A stretch of 64,000 nt of DNA, from NCBI GenBank assembly GCA_007695225.1, contig REED01000192.1, positions 1 to 64,000 of the forward strand, given 5' to 3'. The DNA is from Gemmatimonadales bacterium. Lineage in GTDB: Bacteria > Gemmatimonadota > Gemmatimonadetes > Longimicrobiales > Gaopeijiaceae. Both the position numbers and the translations under genes were made by a program. The notes under the pieces are model-generated. The model did not search any database and had not been told where the DNA came from. It saw nothing but the letters and a program-made list of their open reading frames with translations. This document shows positions 24,501 to 33,126 of the stretch, one piece after another. Each line of letters opens with the position of its first letter. Position 1 is the first letter of the stretch.

Positions 24501-25561
24501 TGGAAACCACCGACGATCAGGAGTTCCTGGACTATTACGGGGCGGAGATGATCGTCGAGATCGCCCAGTTCTGGGCGAGCCTGGCCACCTGGGATCCTGA
24601 GCGGGATCGATACGTGATCCACGGCGTGGTGGGTCCTGACGAGTTCCATACCGACGACCCCCACACCGAGGAGCCCGGCCTCAACAACAACGCCTACACG
24701 AACGTCATGGGCGCCTGGGTCCTGCGCTGTGCCGGAAGAGCCCTGGAGCGGCTGGACCGGAAACGGAGGAAGAACCTGATGGAGGAGCTGGAACTCCAGG
24801 AGAGCGAGGTCGTTCTCTGGGGAGAGATCAGCCAGAGGCTCCTCATCCCCTTCCACGGGGAGGGCATCATCAGCCAGTTCGAAGGCTACGAAAAGTTGCA
24901 GGAGTTCGACTGGGACGGGTATCGCGAGCGGCACGGCGACATCCAGCGCCTCGACCGCATCCTCGAAGCCGAGGGGGACGACGTCAACCGCTACAAGGCC
25001 AGCAAGCAGGCCGACGTCCTCATGCTCTTCTTCCTCTTCTCCCCGGAGGAACTCGAGGGGCTATTCGAGCACATGGGCTATGAATTCTCCCCCGATATGA
25101 TGCAACGGAACGTGGAGTACTACATGGCCCGCACCTCCCACGGCTCCACCCTGAGCCGGATCGTCCACTCCTGGGTCCTGGCCCGCATTGACCGGGAGCG
25201 AGCCTGGTCCTTCTGGCAGGAAGCCCTTCACAGTGACATCGAGGACGTTCAGGGGGGCACGACGCCGGAGGGGATCCACCTGGGGGCCATGGCCGGGACG
25301 GTGGACCTGATCCACCGGGGGCATGCCGGGCTGGAGATGCGGGAGGATACCCTCTGGTTCAACCCGGTCCTCCCCCTGGAATTGAACCGGGTCCGGATGC
25401 GTATGCGATATCGGGGGCACTGGCTCACCGTCGCCATTGCACGGGACGAACTCACCGTGTCCTTTGACCGGGGGCGGGCCAGCGCCGTCCGGGTGGGGGT
25501 CTGTGGCGAGGTGGTGACCATGAAGCAGGGGGAGTCCAGGACCTTCGCCCTCCCCACCTGA
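21551..25561 (+). CDS. Trifunctional HAD (beta-PGM-like) / trehalose-6-phosphatase / GH65 phosphorylase
   Basis: A 1336-aa protein with three enzyme modules. Residues 1-250: HAD phosphatase/beta-phosphoglucomutase-like, with DMDGV (20-24), TSSRN, GKPAPD and VVEDAVAG. Residues about 265-515: trehalose-6-phosphate phosphatase, with DYDGTL (287-292), SGRD, WDKG and GDDVTDEDAF. Residues about 525-1336: GH65 alpha-glucoside phosphorylase, with GPDEF general acid (Glu1031) and phosphate-site KASKQADV (from 1149) and SHGSTLS. The layout and size match mycobacterial OtsB1 (Rv2006, about 1330 aa). Read together, it could turn trehalose-6-P into trehalose, phosphorolyse that to glucose plus glucose-1-P, and isomerise the latter. 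All three catalytic motif sets look intact. Substrate of the GH65 part (trehalose, kojibiose, maltose) is inferred. Confidence 0.9.
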   Translation: MSDGKAEPNGTFGFRAAILDMDGVLTRTADLHAQAWKAMFDEFLKARAREDGEFEPFDIESDYREFVDGKPRLDGLRSFLESREIELPKGDPEDPAGEETLWGLGNRKNERFNELLEEEGAEVFPGAAERVKEWREAGLQIALVTSSRNGNAVLKAAGLASLFDVVLEGEEAAELGLPGKPAPDLFLEAARRLGVDPEEAFVVEDAVAGVQAGRDGGFRRVVGVAGKGREELLSHGADIVVQGLGELELASLSEGDGADSTTTRPVMEHLDEVLERMTRGRLALFLDYDGTLTPIVRRPEDATLSPEMRDLLEELADCATVAIVSGRDLADVQDMVGLENLQYAGSHGFDIAGPAGLRMQHEEARESLPELDEAEAELNQALEGVEGARVERKHFAIAVHYRDVAEEEEGRVEGAVDDVVEGRSGLRKKGGKKIFELQPDVEWDKGRAVLWLLEQLELTAPDVVPVYIGDDVTDEDAFEALRDVGLGIRVGVEGEETRAHYTLPDPDGLEAFFRKLTERLKKSETPAPPHREMHPWELVYREWRPDEQPLREALCALGNGHLVTRGAFEERPAGGVHYPGTYLAGGYNRMESEVSGRLLVNEDLVNWPNWLSLTFRPKGGDWLDLEAAELLDFEVRLDVRRGLLMRRVEFRDGGGREFALSSRRLVSMARPHLAAVEWRLQPLNWSGTLEIRSALDGSVINDNVERYRDLRQDHLEVMGSGWEGEEGMYLTTRTRQSRLEMTQAARTRVFRREPHGGEVPATLHRRPEATQKAVAHVLEVPCREGEELRVEKVVSIRTSRDPAISEPEVTARQDIRRAATFDGLLRDHETQWRHLWSLFDIDLQDGDVQTQLILRLHLFHLVQTVSTHTIERDVGVPARGWHGEAYRGHVFWDELFIFPLLVLRIPELARALLMYRYRRLDEARHMAREAGYRGAMFPWQSGSDGREETQVLHLNPESGRWLPDTTHLQRHVNAAIVFNVWEYLETTDDQEFLDYYGAEMIVEIAQFWASLATWDPERDRYVIHGVVGPDEFHTDDPHTEEPGLNNNAYTNVMGAWVLRCAGRALERLDRKRRKNLMEELELQESEVVLWGEISQRLLIPFHGEGIISQFEGYEKLQEFDWDGYRERHGDIQRLDRILEAEGDDVNRYKASKQADVLMLFFLFSPEELEGLFEHMGYEFSPDMMQRNVEYYMARTSHGSTLSRIVHSWVLARIDRERAWSFWQEALHSDIEDVQGGTTPEGIHLGAMAGTVDLIHRGHAGLEMREDTLWFNPVLPLELNRVRMRMRYRGHWLTVAIARDELTVSFDRGRASAVRVGVCGEVVTMKQGESRTFALPT

Positions 25562-25683
25562 GACCTCGGGATGCGCCCGCCGCCCGGGGGGAGCCCGGGA
25601 ATCCGGTCTGGCCCCGGAACCCGGCCTCGTCCGGGAACCTCCTGGAGAGGCGGCAGGGTTCTTGCGACCTTGTATACACCCTC

Positions 25684-27396
25684 TCAGACCCGGTAGGCTC
25701 GCTCCACGTATTCCTGCATCATTCGGCGGGTGTGAAAGTGGGATCCATTCAGAGCAACGGCGAAACGCATGACCCGGGCCCATCCGTCCGGGTCCCGGTG
25801 GTACAGGGGAAGGATGGACCGCTCCAGCTTCTGCACCAGGGAGAGGAGTTCCGCCTCGTCGTCCGACGGGATCTCCCATCCCTGGTCGATGGCCCATCCG
25901 GTGATCCCCTCCACGTGTCCCTCGATCCACCAGCCGTCCAAGATGCTCAGGCAGGGGACGCCGTTGAGGGCAGCCTTCATCCCGCTGGTCCCCGACGCCT
26001 CCAGGGGCTTGCGGGGCTTGTTGAGCCAGACGTCCGCCCCCGAGACCAGGAGACGGGCCAGTTCCATGTCGTAGTCCTCGAGATAGACCAGGGGGAGTTC
26101 ATGGCCCAGCTGCTGGCCCGCCCGCACCACGAGGCGGATCATCTCCTTCCCCGCCTCATCGTTGGGGTGGGCCTTCCCGGCGTAGAGGATCTGGAGGCCG
26201 CCCGTCCTTCGTGCCATTTCCAGGAGCTGTTCGGGCCGGGAGACCGGGAGGTCCGCCCGCTTGTAGGGAGTGGCCCGCCGGGCGAAGACCAGGGTCAGGC
26301 GATCCTGGGCCAGGGTCCGACCGGTTCGGCGCTCGACTTCCTTGAGGAGAGTGGCCTTGGCTTCCCCGTGGGCCTTCCGGATCTCGTCCAGGGGGATGGC
26401 CACGGCGTGTCGCAAGAGGAAGGGATCCTGCCGCCACCCCGGGAGATGCCGGTCGAAGAGTCGTTGGAAGGAATCCCCTGTCCAGGTGGCGGCGTGCACG
26501 CCATTGGTGATGGCGTGTATGCGGTGCCCCGGAAACATCTCAGCGGAGAGGCGGGCATGGCGGAAGGCCACCCCGTTCGTGAAGCGGGAAAACCGGAGGG
26601 CAACGTGGGTGAGGTTCACCTCGTCGGCCTCCGCGCACCCCACCGCCTCCAGCAGGTCGGCTCCTGGCGCACCCACCACCTCCCGGATCAGGGGAAGGGA
26701 GAAGCGGTCGTGGCCCTCCGGAACGGGGGTATGGGTGGTGAAAACGCACCGCCGGCGCACCGCCTCCACCGCTCGCTCCAGCGCCGCAGGGTCGTCCGTC
26801 GCATCGGCTCCCTCCTCGGAGAGGAGTTCCATGACCAGGAAGGCGGAGTGCCCCTCGTTCATGTGGAAGGTCTCGATCCGGTCGTGCCCGAGCGCTCGCA
26901 GGAGCTTCACCCCGCCCCGACCGAGAATCAGCTCCTGCTGGAGGCGGCGCCGCTTGTCTCCTCCATAGAGTTCGTCGGTGATCCGGCGATCGTCCCCGGT
27001 GTTTTCCTCCACATCCGTGTCCAGCAGGTAGACGGGAACGGACCGTCCGTTGGCGCTTGTCACCTGGTATTCCCATCCCCGGAGGCTGACGTGTCTCCCC
27101 TCCACCTCGACGTGTACCCTGGGCTCGAGGGGTCGGAGGTGATCCTCGGGACTCCAGAGATCGGGAGACTCGCTTTGGAGCCCCTCCTCGTCCAGGGACT
27201 GGCGGAAGTATCCCACCCGGTGGACCAGGGTGACCACCCCGAAGGGAAGGCCCAGGTCGGCGGCGGCCCGGGCGGTGTCTCCCGCCAGGATGCCGAGCCC
27301 CCCGCTGTACGTGGGGATGTCCGACTCCAGGCCGATCTCCATGGTGAACGCGGCAATGCGGAGCGCTTCGTCGGGGTGTGGGACGGCGTCGGTCAT
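25684..27396 (-). CDS. glgP: Alpha-glucan phosphorylase, short GT35 type
   Basis: Phosphorolytically removes glucose-1-phosphate from alpha-1,4-glucan. At 570 aa it belongs to the compact glucan phosphorylases that lack the regulatory N-terminus of muscle-type enzymes (over 800 aa). Landmarks: YSGGLGILAGD, HMNEGHSAFL, TTHTPVPEGHD, ITNGVH, RRATPYKR, and the PLP-lysine site EASGTSGMKAALNG. The start at 27396 (preceded by AAGGG) is preferred; an ATG at 27414 is in frame but has no ribosome site. Transcribed divergently from glgE across a spacer with a very stable GC hairpin. It converges on the trifunctional gene. Confidence 0.92.
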   Translation of the reverse strand: MTDAVPHPDEALRIAAFTMEIGLESDIPTYSGGLGILAGDTARAAADLGLPFGVVTLVHRVGYFRQSLDEEGLQSESPDLWSPEDHLRPLEPRVHVEVEGRHVSLRGWEYQVTSANGRSVPVYLLDTDVEENTGDDRRITDELYGGDKRRRLQQELILGRGGVKLLRALGHDRIETFHMNEGHSAFLVMELLSEEGADATDDPAALERAVEAVRRRCVFTTHTPVPEGHDRFSLPLIREVVGAPGADLLEAVGCAEADEVNLTHVALRFSRFTNGVAFRHARLSAEMFPGHRIHAITNGVHAATWTGDSFQRLFDRHLPGWRQDPFLLRHAVAIPLDEIRKAHGEAKATLLKEVERRTGRTLAQDRLTLVFARRATPYKRADLPVSRPEQLLEMARRTGGLQILYAGKAHPNDEAGKEMIRLVVRAGQQLGHELPLVYLEDYDMELARLLVSGADVWLNKPRKPLEASGTSGMKAALNGVPCLSILDGWWIEGHVEGITGWAIDQGWEIPSDDEAELLSLVQKLERSILPLYHRDPDGWARVMRFAVALNGSHFHTRRMMQEYVERAYRV

Positions 27397-27542
27397 GGCT
27401 ATGCCCTTGGGCATTCGAGAGAGAAGGAGTGGGGTTCGCCGGAAGCGGTTCCAGCGGCCTTGCAGCGCGTACCTACCCGCCTCCCGGGACGGATGGTCCG
27501 GGACAAAGAGCCGACCGGGCCCAGAGGTCCCGGCACCGGCGG

Positions 27543-27560
27543 GGGGGGCTGGAGCCCCCC
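27543..27560. promoter_or_regulatory. GC hairpin in the glgP-glgE divergent spacer
   Basis: GGGGGGC / GCCCCCC form a perfect 7-bp stem with a TGGA loop, about 65 bases before the glgE start and in the opposite leader of glgP. It could be a terminator or attenuator or a chance structure. Confidence 0.35.
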
Positions 27561-27623
27561 GGGGAGCTCTCCAGGACTCCCATTTCCCACCTCCACCCCA
27601 GCCCCTGCCACACGTACAGGCCG

Positions 27624-29681
27624 ATGAGCGTATCCGACTCCGCCCCTCTCTCTGAATCCTCCTCCACCCTCCCCACCGAGGGCCGGCGCCGCGTCCAGGT
27701 CGACGCGGTGGCGCCGGAGGTGGATGGTGGACGATTTCCCGTGCGCCGGGAGGTGGGGGAGCGCCTCGTGGTGGAGGCTTCGGTCTTCGCCGACGGTCAC
27801 GACCGAGTCGCCGCGGTGCTCCTTCATCGACCCACCGGCCATCGGAGCTGGACCGAGACCCTCATGGAACCCCTGGGGAATGACCGGTGGCGTGCCGACT
27901 TCTCCCTGGACGGGCTGGGTCGGATGGAGTATACCGTGCTCGGGTGGGTGGATGCCTTCCGGACCTGGGCCGCGGATCTGGCCCAGTGGATCGGGGCAGG
28001 GGTGGATGTCTCCCTCCAGCTCGAAGAGGGGGCCCGCCTGGTGGAGGCTGCGGTCGACCGCGCGGAAGGCGACGATGCGGCGCAGCTCGAAGGGTGGGTC
28101 GAGCGGTTGCGGGCCTGGTCGACCGAACCCGGGCTCGCTGACGATCCCTCCCCCCTCGCCACGGACGCCGGACCCCTGTCGGGGACCCTGCCTTCCCTCA
28201 TGGCCCGGTACCCGGATCGGAGTCTGTCCAGCCGGTATGATCGGATCCTGGAGGTGGCAGTGGACCGGGAGCGGGCACGGTTCAGCGCCTGGTACGAGTT
28301 CTTTCCCCGCTCCACGGCGGGAGAGGCCGGTGGGCACGGGACCTTCCGCGATGCTCAGCGCATGCTTCCGTACATCAGGGAGATGGGTTTTGACGTGGTG
28401 TACCTTCCCCCCATCCACCCTGTGGGGCGAGTCCGGCGGAAGGGGCCCAACAACCGGGTCGATTCCGCCCCCGGTGACCCTGGGAGCCCCTGGGCCATCG
28501 GCGCAGCGGAAGGAGGCCACACCGCGATCCATCCTGAACTGGGCAGCCTCCGGGACTTCCTCGAATTTCGGGAGGAGGCGGAAACGCAGGGGCTCGAGGT
28601 AGCGCTGGACGTTGCGTTCCAGTGTGCGCCCGACCACCCCTGGGTGAAGGCACATCCCGAGTGGTTCCGGCACCGTCCCGACGGGTCCATCCGCCATGCC
28701 GAGAATCCGCCGAAGAAGTACGAGGACATCTTCCCCCTGGACTTCGAGTCCGAGGACTGGCCGGGTCTCTGGAAGGCGCTTCACGGGGTCTTCACCTTCT
28801 GGATGGACCAGGGGGTCCGGATCTTCCGGGTCGACAATCCCCACACCAAGGCACTTCCCTTCTGGGAGTGGGTCATCGAAGAACTCAAGGAGAAGGACCC
28901 GGGCGTCATCCTCCTTTCCGAGGCCTTCACCCGTCCCGCCATGATGTATCGGCTGGCGAAGCTGGGGTTCACCCAGTCCTATACCTATTTCGCCTGGCGG
29001 AACACCCGGCGGGAACTCGTGGAGTACATGGAGGAGCTGACGACCACCGAGGTGCGCGAGTACTTCCGGCCCAACTTCTGGCCCAACACCCCGGACATCC
29101 TGACCGAGGCCCTCCAGGTCGGGGGCCGGCCGGCGTTCATGGCACGACTGGTATTGGCCGCGACCCTCTCCTCGAACTACGGGATCTACGGTCCCGCCTT
29201 CGAACTCATGGAGCACCGTCCCCGGGAGCCTGGGAGCGAGGAGTATCTGGATTCGGAGAAGTACCAGTTCCGGCAGTGGGAGCTGGACCGGGCCGACAGC
29301 CTCCACCCCTTCATCGCCCGGGTGAACCGGATCCGCCGGGAGAATCCGGCGCTGCAGCGGAATGACACGCTCCACTTCCACCCGTTGGACAACGAAAAGC
29401 TCCTGGCCTGGAGCAAGCAGGACCGGGAGGGAGAGAACCGGATGGTCATGGTGGTGAACCTGGATCCCCATCACACCCAGAGCGGGTGGCTGGAGTTGGA
29501 TCACCTCGTTCTGGGAATGGACCCCGAGGAGTCCTACCAGGTCCACGACCTCCTGGCCGGTGGGCGATACCTGTGGGAGCCGGGCCGGAACTTCGTGCAA
29601 TTGGACCCCCGCATCTCGCCCGCCCACATCTTCCGGGTCACCAGGCGCCTCCGGACCGAGGGGGACTTTGAGTACTACTGA
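27624..29681 (+). CDS. glgE: Alpha-1,4-glucan:maltose-1-phosphate maltosyltransferase (GH13_3)
   Basis: Elongates alpha-1,4-glucan by adding maltosyl units from maltose-1-phosphate. The 685-aa protein has an N-terminal beta domain, a helical insert, then the GH13 barrel with GlgE-specific features: YLPPIHPVGR, NPPKKYEDIFPLDF, nucleophile Asp404 in RVDNPHTK, acid/base Glu433 in LLSEAFTRP, and the C-terminal YGIYGPAFEL. Start ATG at 27624 gives a typical GlgE N-terminus; the ribosome site is weak (AGG). The next gene supplies its substrate through TreS and maltokinase. Together with GlgB they make the complete GlgE pathway known from mycobacteria. Confidence 0.95.
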   Translation: MSVSDSAPLSESSSTLPTEGRRRVQVDAVAPEVDGGRFPVRREVGERLVVEASVFADGHDRVAAVLLHRPTGHRSWTETLMEPLGNDRWRADFSLDGLGRMEYTVLGWVDAFRTWAADLAQWIGAGVDVSLQLEEGARLVEAAVDRAEGDDAAQLEGWVERLRAWSTEPGLADDPSPLATDAGPLSGTLPSLMARYPDRSLSSRYDRILEVAVDRERARFSAWYEFFPRSTAGEAGGHGTFRDAQRMLPYIREMGFDVVYLPPIHPVGRVRRKGPNNRVDSAPGDPGSPWAIGAAEGGHTAIHPELGSLRDFLEFREEAETQGLEVALDVAFQCAPDHPWVKAHPEWFRHRPDGSIRHAENPPKKYEDIFPLDFESEDWPGLWKALHGVFTFWMDQGVRIFRVDNPHTKALPFWEWVIEELKEKDPGVILLSEAFTRPAMMYRLAKLGFTQSYTYFAWRNTRRELVEYMEELTTTEVREYFRPNFWPNTPDILTEALQVGGRPAFMARLVLAATLSSNYGIYGPAFELMEHRPREPGSEEYLDSEKYQFRQWELDRADSLHPFIARVNRIRRENPALQRNDTLHFHPLDNEKLLAWSKQDREGENRMVMVVNLDPHHTQSGWLELDHLVLGMDPEESYQVHDLLAGGRYLWEPGRNFVQLDPRISPAHIFRVTRRLRTEGDFEYY

Positions 29682-29739
29682 CCCGCCACATTCGAATCAT
29701 TCCCCCTGACACCCCTCCGATTTCTCCGCGAGCGATTCC

Positions 29740-32700
29740 ATGAACCCCATCGACGCAGGCGAGCCTATCCTCCGGGAAGACCCACTCTGGTACAAGGACG
29801 CCGTCATCTACGAACTGCACGTGCGCTCCTTCTTCGACGCCAATGGGGACGGGGTCGGAGACTTCCAGGGGCTCACCCGGAAGCTGGGGTACCTGGAGGA
29901 CCTGGGGGTCACCGCGATCTGGCTCCTCCCCTTCTACCCGTCTCCCCTCCGCGACGATGGCTACGACATCGCCGATTACCGAAGTGTGAACCCGGACTAC
30001 GGCACCCTGGACGACTTTCGCGTCTTCCTGGAAGAGGCCCATCGCCGGGGCCTCCGGGTCATCACCGAACTGGTGATCAACCACACATCGGACCAGCACC
30101 CCTGGTTCCAGCGTGCGCGGCGGGCACCCCGGGGGAGCCCGGAACGGGAGTTCTACGTCTGGAGCGACGATCCCCGGAAGTACTCCGAGGCTCGGATCAT
30201 CTTCCAGGATTTCGAGCCCTCCAACTGGACCTGGGACCCCCAGGCCGAGGCCTATTACTGGCACCGTTTCTTCCACCACCAGCCGGATCTCAACTTCGAC
30301 AACCCGGTGGTGCAGGAGGAACTCCTGAGAATCCTCGACTTCTGGCTCGAGATGGGGGTGGACGGCCTGCGTCTGGACGCCATCCCCTACCTCTACCAGC
30401 GGGAGGGGACCAACTGCGAGAACCTCCCCGAGACCCATGCCTTCCTGAAGCGCCTCCGGGCCCACGTGGACCGGAAGCACCCCGGACGCATGCTCCTGGC
30501 CGAGGCGAACCAGTGGCCGGAAGACGCCGCCGCCTACTTCGGGGACGGGGACGAATGCCACATGAACTTCCACTTTCCCCTGATGCCTCGGCTCTTCATG
30601 TCGGTGCGCATGGAGGACCGCTTCCCCATTCAGGACATCCTGGACCAGACCCCCACCATCCCGGAGAACTGCCAGTGGGGGCTCTTCCTGAGGAACCACG
30701 ACGAACTCACCCTGGAGATGGTGACGGACGAGGAACGGGACTTCATGTACCGGATGTACGCCGAGGACCACACGGCCCGGATCAACCTGGGCATCCGGCG
30801 GCGCCTGGCCCCCCTCCTGAGCAACAGCCGACGGAACATCGAGCTTTTGAACTCCCTGCTCCTCTCCCTTCCGGGCACACCCATCCTCTACTACGGAGAC
30901 GAGATCGGGATGGGGGACAACATCTACCTGGGAGATCGGCACGGGGTGCGCACTCCCATGCAGTGGGCGGGGGATCGGAACGCCGGATTCTCCGCCGCAA
31001 ATCCCCAGAAGCTCTTCCTCCCGGTGATCATCGATCCCGAGCACCACTATGAGGCGGTCAATGTGGAGGCGCAGCAGCGAAACCCCAGCTCGCTCCTCTG
31101 GTGGATGCGTCGTCTCATCGCCCTCCGGAGACGTCACCCGGCCTTTGGCCGGGGAACCCTGGAGTGGGTCCCGCACGACAACCACAGGGTCCTGGCCTTC
31201 CTGCGCCGGTATGACGGGGACACGATCCTCGTGGTGGCGAACCTGTCCCGCTTCGCCCAGCCCGTCTCCCTTCGTCTGCCCGAGCACGAGGACGTCGTGC
31301 CCATGGAGCTCTTCGGGCACACGGCCTTTCCCGCCATCGGCGAGGGTCCGTACCCCCTCACCCTGGCGGCCCACGAGTTCCTCTGGTTCTCCCTCCAGGA
31401 GGAAGAGACCGAGGAGCGGGCGCGGGAGGGGGAGGGAGTCCGGTCCGAGAGGGCGCTTCCCCTGGTCCGTTCGGAGGGGAGCTGGACGGAGGTCCTGGAG
31501 GGGGGAGGCCAGAAGCGGATCGTCGGGACGATGGTGGAGTTCGTCCGGTCGCAGCGGTGGTTCGCCCGGAAGGGGAACGTCATCCGGAGCGGATCCGTGA
31601 CCCAGGTCATCCCCCTGGGGGGGCGCCAGGAAAGCGGAGTCCTGGTCCTTCTCGAGTTGGAGTACGTGGGCGCCGAGTCGGAGACCTATCTCGTCCCCCT
31701 GGCCTACGCCACCGGGGAAGCCGCCCGGAGCGTGGTCCAGGACCGGCCGGGTGCGGTGGCCTGGCGGGCGGTGGTGGGAGAAGAGGAAGGGGTCGTCCAC
31801 GACGGGGCCCTGAGTCCCGCCCTCTGCCGACGGCTGCTGGAGTTGGTGGCCCGTGGTGAGAAGGTCGGAGGTGGTGCACTGGAACTCGGGGGGGTTCCCT
31901 ACCTGGATGCCGAGATCCTCCTGGAGGAAGAAGAGCAAGGGATCCCTCCTCTTCTGGGCAGTGGGGATCAGAGCAACACCTCGTTGATCTACGGCGACCG
32001 CTGGATCCTGAAGCTGTACCGCCGGGTCCAGCGGGGTCCGAATCCCGATGTGGAAGTGGGGCGCTTCCTCCGGGACGTGGAGTTCGACGGCACCCCGGAA
32101 TTGGTGGGTGCCCTGGAGCTCCGGGACGAGGGACGTCCCTTCGCGGCGGCCGGTGTTCTCCACCGGTTTGCCCCCAACCGAGGGGACGCCTGGACCTTCG
32201 CCCTCGATGCCCTCGGCCGCTACTTCGAGGCCGGACTGGCGGGGGAGGAGAGTCCCGAGGCGCTACCCCTCCCTGGGGACATGCTCACCCGGGCTCGGGC
32301 GCGCCTGGAGGGGGAGGAGGTTCCACAGGCGGTCCATGAACTCCTGGGTTCCTTCCTGGAATCCAGCAGGAGGCTGGGCCACGTTACCGGAAAGCTCCAC
32401 GAGGCCCTCGCCTCCCGGTCCGACCCGGAGGCCTTCCGGCCCGAGCCATTCTCCACCCTCTACCAGCGGTCCCTCTATCAGTCCATCCGCAGCCTTCTGG
32501 GGACGACCCTCCGGGTCCTGGAGGACCACTCCGGTCGGCTGGGCGAGGAGGAGCGGGGGACGGCGCGCCGGATCACGCGGGCGGCGCCCCGCATCCTGCG
32601 CCGGTTCGAGGCCCTTCTGGAGAGCCGCTTCGACGGATGGCGGATCCGCGTACATGGAGACCTGCATCTGGGCCAGATCCTGAACGCCGACCCGGGCTTC

Positions 32701-33126
32701 CAGATCATCGACTTCGAGGGGGAGCCCGATCGCTCCCTCGGGGAGCGGCGACTGAAGCGGTCCCCCCTCCGGGATGTGGCGGGGATGCTCCGCTCCTTCG
32801 ACTACGCCACCCGCACTGCGCTCCGGGGGCTCCCGGAGAAAGGGCTGGTCCTTACCCCCGGGGACCCCAGGGCCGTGGCGTTGGCCCGGGTCGGATCCCA
32901 GTGGGCCGGAGTGGAATTCCTGGCGGGCTACCTGGAGTCGCCCCGGGTTCGGGAACTCCTCCCGGGGGATCCTGCGGCGCTCCGTCACCTCCTGGATCTC
33001 TTCGTCCTCGAGAAGGCGCTCTATGAGCTCCGGTACGAGATCGGCAACCGGCCGGGGTGGGCGGGGATCCCCCTGGAGGGCATCGCCGCACTGATCCGGG
33101 ACGGAGTGGAGGGGGCATGGGGATGA
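29740..33126 (+). CDS. treS-mak: Trehalose synthase-maltokinase fusion (TreS-Mak)
   Basis: Residues 1 to about 560 are trehalose synthase (GH13_16), interconverting trehalose and maltose: GYDIADY, nucleophile Asp213 in LRLDAI, acid/base Glu255 in [16 protein letters not shown]. Residues about 590-1128 are maltokinase, making maltose-1-phosphate with ATP: a kinase-like fold with HGDLHLGQI (Asp974) and metal-binding IIDFEGEP (Asp991). The fusion, also known in other bacteria, delivers maltose directly to the kinase and M1P to GlgE, which lies 58 bases upstream. 1128 aa. The C-terminal codons overlap the start of the MalQ-GlgB gene, indicating an operon. Confidence 0.94.
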   Translation: MNPIDAGEPILREDPLWYKDAVIYELHVRSFFDANGDGVGDFQGLTRKLGYLEDLGVTAIWLLPFYPSPLRDDGYDIADYRSVNPDYGTLDDFRVFLEEAHRRGLRVITELVINHTSDQHPWFQRARRAPRGSPEREFYVWSDDPRKYSEARIIFQDFEPSNWTWDPQAEAYYWHRFFHHQPDLNFDNPVVQEELLRILDFWLEMGVDGLRLDAIPYLYQREGTNCENLPETHAFLKRLRAHVDRKHPGRMLLAEANQWPEDAAAYFGDGDECHMNFHFPLMPRLFMSVRMEDRFPIQDILDQTPTIPENCQWGLFLRNHDELTLEMVTDEERDFMYRMYAEDHTARINLGIRRRLAPLLSNSRRNIELLNSLLLSLPGTPILYYGDEIGMGDNIYLGDRHGVRTPMQWAGDRNAGFSAANPQKLFLPVIIDPEHHYEAVNVEAQQRNPSSLLWWMRRLIALRRRHPAFGRGTLEWVPHDNHRVLAFLRRYDGDTILVVANLSRFAQPVSLRLPEHEDVVPMELFGHTAFPAIGEGPYPLTLAAHEFLWFSLQEEETEERAREGEGVRSERALPLVRSEGSWTEVLEGGGQKRIVGTMVEFVRSQRWFARKGNVIRSGSVTQVIPLGGRQESGVLVLLELEYVGAESETYLVPLAYATGEAARSVVQDRPGAVAWRAVVGEEEGVVHDGALSPALCRRLLELVARGEKVGGGALELGGVPYLDAEILLEEEEQGIPPLLGSGDQSNTSLIYGDRWILKLYRRVQRGPNPDVEVGRFLRDVEFDGTPELVGALELRDEGRPFAAAGVLHRFAPNRGDAWTFALDALGRYFEAGLAGEESPEALPLPGDMLTRARARLEGEEVPQAVHELLGSFLESSRRLGHVTGKLHEALASRSDPEAFRPEPFSTLYQRSLYQSIRSLLGTTLRVLEDHSGRLGEEERGTARRITRAAPRILRRFEALLESRFDGWRIRVHGDLHLGQILNADPGFQIIDFEGEPDRSLGERRLKRSPLRDVAGMLRSFDYATRTALRGLPEKGLVLTPGDPRAVALARVGSQWAGVEFLAGYLESPRVRELLPGDPAALRHLLDLFVLEKALYELRYEIGNRPGWAGIPLEGIAALIRDGVEGAWG

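Noticed and set aside
25645-25680. GGGTTCTTGC...TATACA promoter-like string, similar to one at 10355-10380
   Set aside because: Spacing between the boxes is about 8 bases and the 25-kb copy points into the end of a convergent gene, so a promoter role is not supported.
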